Positions 58,622-64,000 of a stretch of DNA of 64,000 bases are shown here, in pieces. Source of the stretch: Corynebacterium argentoratense DSM 44202. GTDB lineage: Bacteria > Actinomycetota > Actinomycetes > Mycobacteriales > Mycobacteriaceae. The stretch's first letter is position 1. The number at the start of each line of letters is the position of its first letter. The notes beneath the pieces were generated by a model, which did not search any database, was not told the origin of the DNA, and worked only from the letters and a program-made list of their open reading frames with translations. Both the position numbers and the translations under genes were made by a program. The stretch covers positions 1,662,893 to 1,726,892 of the forward strand of contig NC_022198.1 of the NCBI RefSeq assembly GCF_000590555.1, read 5' to 3'.

Positions 58622-60280
58622 CTACGAACCTAGCACCGCCGACACCAACGCCTGAGCCTCCTGCTGAACCACAGCAAGATGCTCCTCCCCGTTGAAGGAT
58701 TCAGCATAAATCTTGTACTTATCCTCAGTACCCGAGGGGCGAGCAGCAAACCACGCGTTGTCCGTCACCACCTTTAGGCCACCAATAGGAGCACCATTAC
58801 CAGGCGCACTGGTGAGCTTCGCAATGATCGGCTCGCCCGCCAGCTCAGTGGCAGTGACCTGCTCCGGCGACAGCTTCTTCAGCACCGCCTTCTGTTCGCG
58901 ATTAGCGGGAGCATCAGTGCGGGCATACACGGGCGCACCAAACTGGGCCTCCAACTGCGCATAACGCTGCGAGGGCGTCAAACCAGTACGCGCGGTGATC
59001 TCCGCAGCCAACAGATCAAGGATAATTCCATCCTTATCCGTCGACCACACAGTGCCACCCTTACGCAGGAAGGACGCACCAGCAGACTCCTCACCACCAA
59101 AACCAACACTGCCGTCAATCAGCCCCGGCACAAACCACTTAAATCCGACCGGAACCTCAACCAACGTCCGCCCCAGATTCGCGACCACGCGGTCAATCAT
59201 AGAAGAACTCACAAGAGTCTTACCGACAGCCGTGTTCTCCCCCCAACCAGGACGATGCGCAAACAAGTAATCAATCGCCACAGCAAGGTAATGGTTGGGA
59301 TTCATCAACCCCGCGTCAGGGGTGACAATCCCATGGCGGTCAGCATCAGCATCATTGCCAGTCGCCAAGTCAAAAGTCCCACGATTAGCAACCAGCGACG
59401 CCATAGAATCAGGGCTCGAACAGTCCATACGGATCTGACCATCGGTATCCAAAGTCATAAAACGCCACGTCGGATCAACCAGCGGATTAACCACCGTCAG
59501 GTTCAACCCATGAGCCTCCGCAATAGCACCCCAGTAATCGACCGAAGCACCACCCATCGGGTCAGCACCAATCGACAATCCTGACGCCGCGATTGCCTCC
59601 ACGTCCACAACATCCGGCAAGTCCGCAACATAATGCGAACGGAAATCAAACAACTGGCACCGAGGATCGCGCACTCCTGCGACACTCGTGCGCTTCACCC
59701 CATCCAAACCAGCGCGCACATACTCATTCGCACGGGCTGCGATCCAGTCCGTAGCATCAGTATCAGCCGGACCACCATTAGGCGGATTGTATTTAAAGCC
59801 ACCATCACGGGGCGGATTATGCGAAGGCGTAATCACAATCCCATCAGCACGCTTCGGGCTCACCCCCAGCACCCCACCCTCCAGCGCAGCATTATGCGCC
59901 AAAATAGCGTGCGACACGGCAGGCGTAGGCGTGTAACGCCCCGCGGCGTCAACAATCACCTCAACATCATTGGCCAACAGCACCTCAAGGGCGCTAACCA
60001 TCGCCGGCTCAGACAACGCGTGGGTATCCCGCCCAATGAACACAGGCCCCCCAATCCTCTGCCCCCGACGATAATCCACAATCGCCTGCGTCGTAGCCAG
60101 AATATGAGCCTCATTAAAAGCCCCATCCAACGCCGACCCCCGGTGGCCCGACGTACCAAAAACAACCTGCTGATCAGGGTTTTCAGGATCCGGCGACAAA
60201 GTGAAATACGCCGTCACAAGTTGAGCAACATCAATCAAATCCTCCGGTCGAGCAGGTTGACCAGCGCGGGGATCAGGCAT
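58622..60280 (-). CDS. pgm: Phosphoglucomutase (alpha-D-glucose phosphate-specific)
   Basis: The product is 552 residues from ATG 60280 with GGAGGAG upstream. The phosphohexomutase motifs are [14 protein letters not shown], the phosphoserine loop [21 protein letters not shown], the metal site [16 protein letters not shown], the sugar loop [14 protein letters not shown] and the phosphate loop [15 protein letters not shown]. It links glucose-6-phosphate to glucose-1-phosphate for glycogen and wall sugars. Confidence 0.96.
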   Translation of the reverse strand: MPDPRAGQPARPEDLIDVAQLVTAYFTLSPDPENPDQQVVFGTSGHRGSALDGAFNEAHILATTQAIVDYRRGQRIGGPVFIGRDTHALSEPAMVSALEVLLANDVEVIVDAAGRYTPTPAVSHAILAHNAALEGGVLGVSPKRADGIVITPSHNPPRDGGFKYNPPNGGPADTDATDWIAARANEYVRAGLDGVKRTSVAGVRDPRCQLFDFRSHYVADLPDVVDVEAIAASGLSIGADPMGGASVDYWGAIAEAHGLNLTVVNPLVDPTWRFMTLDTDGQIRMDCSSPDSMASLVANRGTFDLATGNDADADRHGIVTPDAGLMNPNHYLAVAIDYLFAHRPGWGENTAVGKTLVSSSMIDRVVANLGRTLVEVPVGFKWFVPGLIDGSVGFGGEESAGASFLRKGGTVWSTDKDGIILDLLAAEITARTGLTPSQRYAQLEAQFGAPVYARTDAPANREQKAVLKKLSPEQVTATELAGEPIIAKLTSAPGNGAPIGGLKVVTDNAWFAARPSGTEDKYKIYAESFNGEEHLAVVQQEAQALVSAVLGS

Positions 60281-60517
60281 CGGAGACTCCTCCAAAAAGG
60301 GTGTAATTTTTCTCTTCCTCCACCAATGCTAGTCCCCCACACAACACTTTGTGCGATAGTATCCAAGAGCCAACCCGTTGTGACCTATACCTCTAAAGCG
60401 CGTAGTCTTGCGCAACCAGAGAGGCACACAAGGCAACCAGCACAACCAACCACTATCACCAAAAAACAAAAAACAACGACGTCGCGAACCACACGTGGCG
60501 TAAGAAAGGCAACCACC

Positions 60518-61930
60518 GTGGATTCACTCATCAGCGCCCTAGACACGTTCGACTCATTCGTATGGGGACCATTCCTACTCATCCCCCTACTACTAGGCTG
60601 TGGTGCCTTTCTCACCATCCGACTCAAAGGCCTACAATTCCGAGCACTCGGCCGCGCCTTCCGACACGGACTCATCGACGGATCCGACGAAGGCAGCGGC
60701 GACATCACCAACTACCAAGCACTCACCATGGCCCTCGCCGCCACAGTCGGCGTCGGCAACATCGTCGGCGTCGCAACAGCCATCTCCATCGGCGGCCCCG
60801 GCGCCCTCTTCTGGATGTGGATCACCGGCCTACTAGGCATGGCCAGCAAATACGCCGAAGCATTCCTCGGCGTCCGCTTCCGCACAACCGACAGCCGTGG
60901 CGAACAAATCGGCGGCCCCCAGGTATACCTCTCACGAGCAATCAAAGGGCCCCTCGGCAAAACCCTAGCCACCACCTTCGCCCTCTTCGCCGTATTCGCA
61001 TCCTTCGGTATCGGCAACATGACCCAATCCAACGCCATCGCCGCAGGACTCCAAGACACCTTCGGCATCGACCCCTGGATCACCGGCGTCATCGCCTTCA
61101 TCCTCGTCGGCACCGTCCTCCTCGGAGGCGTCCAATCAATCGCCCGCGTCACCTCCGCCTTCGTCCCCATGATGATCATCATCTACATCGTCGGGGCCAT
61201 CATCGTACTCATCGCCCACGCCCACGCAATCCCCAGCGCCCTCCACTTGATCTTCACCGACGCATTCACCGGAACCGCAGCCACCGGTGGCTTCGTCGGC
61301 TCCGGTATCCTCCTCGTCATCCAAATGGGCGTCGCCCGCGGCCTCTTCTCCAACGAATCCGGCCTAGGTTCCGCACCCATCGCCGCCGCAGCAGCCCAAA
61401 CCACACACCCAGTCCGCCAAGGCCTCGTCTCCATGACCCAAACCTTCATCGACACCATCATCGTCGTCTCCTTCACCGGACTCGTCATCATCTGCACCGG
61501 CACCTGGAACGCCGACGTCAGCGCCGGAAACATGACCGCAGCAGCCTTCTCCGCAGGCCTCCCCGGACAATGGGGCGGCACGATCGTCTCTATCTCCGTC
61601 GTATTCTTCGCATTCTCCACAATTCTCGGATGGTCCTACTACGGCGAACGCTGCCTCACCCGCCTCATCGGCCCCCGAACATCCATCATCTACCGCATGA
61701 TCTTCACCATGGTCGTCTTCGTCGGAGCCACCACCTCCCTCACAGTCGTATGGACCATCGCCGACATCCTCAACGGGCTCATGGCACTCCCCAACCTCAT
61801 CGGCCTCCTCGTCCTCTCCGGACTCATCGCCCGAGAAACCGCCGCCTACCTCAAATTCGACCCCAAGCTCAAAGCAACCCCCGAAGAAGTACGCAATTAC
61901 GTCAAGGCCGAAGGCACCGGCTGGACATAA
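60518..61930 (+). CDS. Sodium:alanine symporter (AGCS family)
   Basis: The product is 470 residues with about eleven membrane helices. The AGCS signature is TMALAATVGVGNIVGVATAISIGGPGALFWMWI, given here in two overlapping parts; GLFSNESGLGSAPIAAAAA is also conserved. It imports alanine or glycine with Na+ or H+. The start is GTG 60518 with AAAGG upstream. The 237-bp region before it contains the promoter and no gene. The coding strand is strongly C-rich at third positions. Confidence 0.93.
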   Translation: MDSLISALDTFDSFVWGPFLLIPLLLGCGAFLTIRLKGLQFRALGRAFRHGLIDGSDEGSGDITNYQALTMALAATVGVGNIVGVATAISIGGPGALFWMWITGLLGMASKYAEAFLGVRFRTTDSRGEQIGGPQVYLSRAIKGPLGKTLATTFALFAVFASFGIGNMTQSNAIAAGLQDTFGIDPWITGVIAFILVGTVLLGGVQSIARVTSAFVPMMIIIYIVGAIIVLIAHAHAIPSALHLIFTDAFTGTAATGGFVGSGILLVIQMGVARGLFSNESGLGSAPIAAAAAQTTHPVRQGLVSMTQTFIDTIIVVSFTGLVIICTGTWNADVSAGNMTAAAFSAGLPGQWGGTIVSISVVFFAFSTILGWSYYGERCLTRLIGPRTSIIYRMIFTMVVFVGATTSLTVVWTIADILNGLMALPNLIGLLVLSGLIARETAAYLKFDPKLKATPEEVRNYVKAEGTGWT

Positions 61931-61953
61931 AACAGCCACACACCACAACGATC

Positions 61954-61989
61954 AACGCAGCCCCTTCTCAACGAGAAGCAGGCTGCGTT
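61954..61989 (+). terminator. Terminator of the alanine symporter gene
   Basis: AACGCAGCC and GGCTGCGTT enclose an inner CTTCTC/GAGAAG stem, followed by ATTGTTTT. It ends 11 nt before the first crcB start, so crcB expression must rely on read-through or a promoter within this hairpin region. Confidence 0.82.
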
Positions 61990-62000
61990 ATTGTTTTCCC

Positions 62001-62405
62001 ATGACCCCCACCAAAAACACCTGGAGCTTCCCCAAAGCCCCCAACACAACAAAATACACACACCATGACGCCGCGATGGTCGCCCTCGGCGCACCCCTCG
62101 GCGTCCTCGCCTACCTAATCATCAGCAGCCTCATCCCCACCACCGCCGCACTCTTCCTATGCAACACCGCAGGAAGCTTCCTCATGGGCTGGCTCCAACC
62201 CAAAAACCCACTAATCAGCATGGGCATGCTCGGGGGATTCACCACCTACAGCGGATACGCACAAGCCATACACGCCCCACTCCCAAGCCACCCAACAACA
62301 GCCACACTCATCCTCATACTCATCCCCACCCTCGCCATCACCGGCTACCTCACAGGCACCAAACTCCACCACGCAACAAGGAGCAACGGTGGTGCACGAA
62401 ACTAA
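62001..62405 (+). CDS. crcB1: Fluoride channel subunit CrcB/Fluc (first of pair)
   Basis: The product is 134 residues with four helices. Fluc signatures are LCNTAGSFLMGWL (the Asn and GSF motif of TM2) and LGGFTTYSGYA (TM3 break). Paired crcB genes in Gram-positives give heterodimeric fluoride exporters. It overlaps the second crcB by 17 nt. No fluoride riboswitch was recognised upstream. Confidence 0.9.
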   Translation: MTPTKNTWSFPKAPNTTKYTHHDAAMVALGAPLGVLAYLIISSLIPTTAALFLCNTAGSFLMGWLQPKNPLISMGMLGGFTTYSGYAQAIHAPLPSHPTTATLILILIPTLAITGYLTGTKLHHATRSNGGARN

Positions 62406-62847
62406 CCTCCAACACCTCATCGAAGCACCCCACCTCGCCCCCACTCTCCTACTCGGCGCAGCACTGGGCGGACTCATCCGCTACCTACTCCACACCTGGC
62501 TAGGCCCCTACAAAGGAACCCTTACCGCAAACATCACCGCCTCCCTCATCCTCGGAACCCAAACCACCCCGCCCGAGACCTACACAACATTCCTCACCAA
62601 CGAACAGTTCTACCAACAACTAACAACACATTTCTTCATCGCCACCGGGCTCTGCGTCGCCCTATCGACATGGTCCACCCTGGCCCGCGAAACCGGCGAC
62701 CTCATCCGAAACCACCAAGCCAAACAAGCCACCACATACCTCGCAACCACCATCACCCTCAGCCTCCTGGCCTACCATCTCGCAACCACCATCACCCTCA
62801 GCCTCCTGGCCTACCATCTCGGAAGCATCCTCAGCCTCAACTCATAG
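62389..62847 (+). CDS. crcB2: Fluoride channel subunit CrcB/Fluc (second of pair) with internal duplication
   Basis: The product is 152 residues. LGAALGGLIRYLLHTWLG and GTLTANITASLILGT match TM1-TM2 of Fluc, and TGLCVALSTWSTLA is a divergent TM3 break. TM4 contains the segment LATTITLSLLAYH twice in a row, encoded by a perfect 39-bp tandem duplication (62740-62778, 62779-62817). This lengthens the last helix by 13 residues, which is unusual for a channel of about 120-130 residues and may affect activity. Confidence 0.85.
   Translation: MVHETNLQHLIEAPHLAPTLLLGAALGGLIRYLLHTWLGPYKGTLTANITASLILGTQTTPPETYTTFLTNEQFYQQLTTHFFIATGLCVALSTWSTLARETGDLIRNHQAKQATTYLATTITLSLLAYHLATTITLSLLAYHLGSILSLNS
62740..62817 (+). 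repeat. Perfect 39-bp tandem duplication in crcB2
   Basis: Two adjacent identical 39-bp copies start CTCGCAACCACC and end CTACCAT, followed by CTCGGA. The unit is 13 codons, so the frame is kept. Complete identity suggests a recent slippage event or an assembly artefact. Confidence 0.93.
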
Positions 62848-62989
62848 AGCCTTGTGGGTGTGTGGGGTTGTGTCTTCACTACACACACCCCCCTACCGGT
62901 CGGGTTCATAATCATTCAGCCCCACACCCACACACCCCACACACCCCAATACCCGAACAATACCCCATGTTATAAACACACAAAAAGAA

Positions 62990-63026
62990 GGGAAGACGCC
63001 ACCGAACAAACGAGTGACGCCTTCCC
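62990..63026 (-). terminator. Terminator of the rRNA operon
   Basis: A 13-position stem (GGGAAGGCGTCAC, two mismatches) lies downstream of the 5S gene on the minus strand and is followed by TTCTTTTTG. The rest of 62848-63064 has GT/CA-rich low-complexity sequence and no gene. Confidence 0.75.
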
Positions 63027-63064
63027 AACAATCAAGACTGTATATAATTATTGTTTTTTGTTTT

Positions 63065-63181
63065 AGGCCGGCGGCGACCTACTCTCCCACACACTCCCGT
63101 GTGCAGTACCATCGGCGCAGGTGAGCTTAGCTTCCGGGTTCGGAAAGGGACCGGGCGTATCCTCACCGCCATCAACCACCG
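63065..63181 (-). rRNA. 5S ribosomal RNA
   Basis: The minus strand contains the conserved core CGCCCGGTCCCTTTCCGAAC, then CCGGAAGCTAAGC and GCGCCGATGGTACTGC. The ends GGTTGATGGC and GCCGCCGGCC can form helix I. The exact ends are estimated to a few bases. It follows 23S in the usual 16S-23S-5S order. Confidence 0.93.
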
Positions 63182-63305
63182 ACACAACCAACACCCCACA
63201 AGGCGATGCTAGGTGTGCTGTTTCAGACACTGCATAGTGGACGCAAACATTCAATACATTCGAGCTAAACACCGTTGTAAGCAACCCCCCATCATCAACG
63301 GATGG

Positions 63306-64000
<695 letters not shown>

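Noticed and set aside
59633..60517. N-terminal extension of the alanine symporter to 765 residues
   Set aside because: The extra 295 residues are antisense to pgm and Arg/His/Ser-rich; GTG 60518 with AAAGG upstream fits the family start.
61931..62000. Fluoride riboswitch before crcB
   Set aside because: The region is a terminator hairpin; the conserved crcB-motif core was not found.

Overview
The window comes from a Corynebacterium-type actinobacterium with an estimated GC of 57-58%. The evidence is the gene order sigD-rsdA-guaB-guaB3-guaA, a groES-groEL1 pair with a histidine-rich tail, an ESX-4-like type VII locus beside rplM-rpsI-glmM-glmS, nrdHIE with nrdF, an ImuA'/ImuB cassette and an EsrISR-like stress system. 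The left edge cuts metN and the right edge cuts a 23S rRNA gene. No phage, insertion sequence or CRISPR array was seen.

Layout. 0-2.9 kb: end of metN, metI, a sucrase/ferredoxin-like protein and an AMIN-like lipoprotein. 2.9-8.7 kb: imuA'-imuB mutasome genes with a LexA-like box, and the envelope-stress system esrR-esrS with divergent esrI. 8.9-15.5 kb: guaA, guaB3, guaB, a DUF5319 protein, and sigma factor sigD with its anti-sigma factor. 15.6-17.7 kb: groES-groEL1 behind a CIRCE operator. 17.7-23.8 kb: tRNA t6A modification genes tsaD, rimI and tsaB with an alr-tsaE fusion, NAD(P)H-hydrate repair, and a truncated trypsin-like protein. 23.8-34.1 kb: glmS, an alpha/beta-hydrolase without its serine nucleophile, three unknown helical or Gly/Cys-rich proteins, glmM, an acyltransferase, a truncated secreted-type protein, rpsI and rplM. 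34.5-43.8 kb: ESX-4-like secretion genes (two WXG100 proteins, an Rv3446c-like protein, eccC, divergent eccD and mycP); no eccB is visible. 43.8-51.6 kb: membrane proteins, serB, ctaD, nrdF, ferritin and gluconokinase. 51.9-56.8 kb: nrdHIE with tandem NrdR-like boxes, rpmJ, nadE and a PNPOx-fold protein. 57-64 kb: tRNA-Ala, a DsbA/MauE pair, pgm, an alanine symporter, paired crcB genes, then 5S and 23S rRNA on the minus strand.

The most unusual signal is not a gene. The 10-mer TGACGYCGCG occurs 32 times on the two strands by manual count, where base composition predicts about 0.5. It lies in unrelated genes, in several reading frames and in both orientations almost equally (17 plus, 15 minus). 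It is missing from 6.33-18.26 kb. Density and balance resemble DNA uptake sequences or HIP1-like oligomers rather than strand-biased KOPS or Chi. Other points of interest are mirror-image leaders at the eccC/eccD divergent promoter, a three-gene operon of possible ESX clients between glmS and glmM, a perfect 39-bp in-frame tandem duplication in the second crcB, and a 98-nt branched inverted repeat downstream of esrI.
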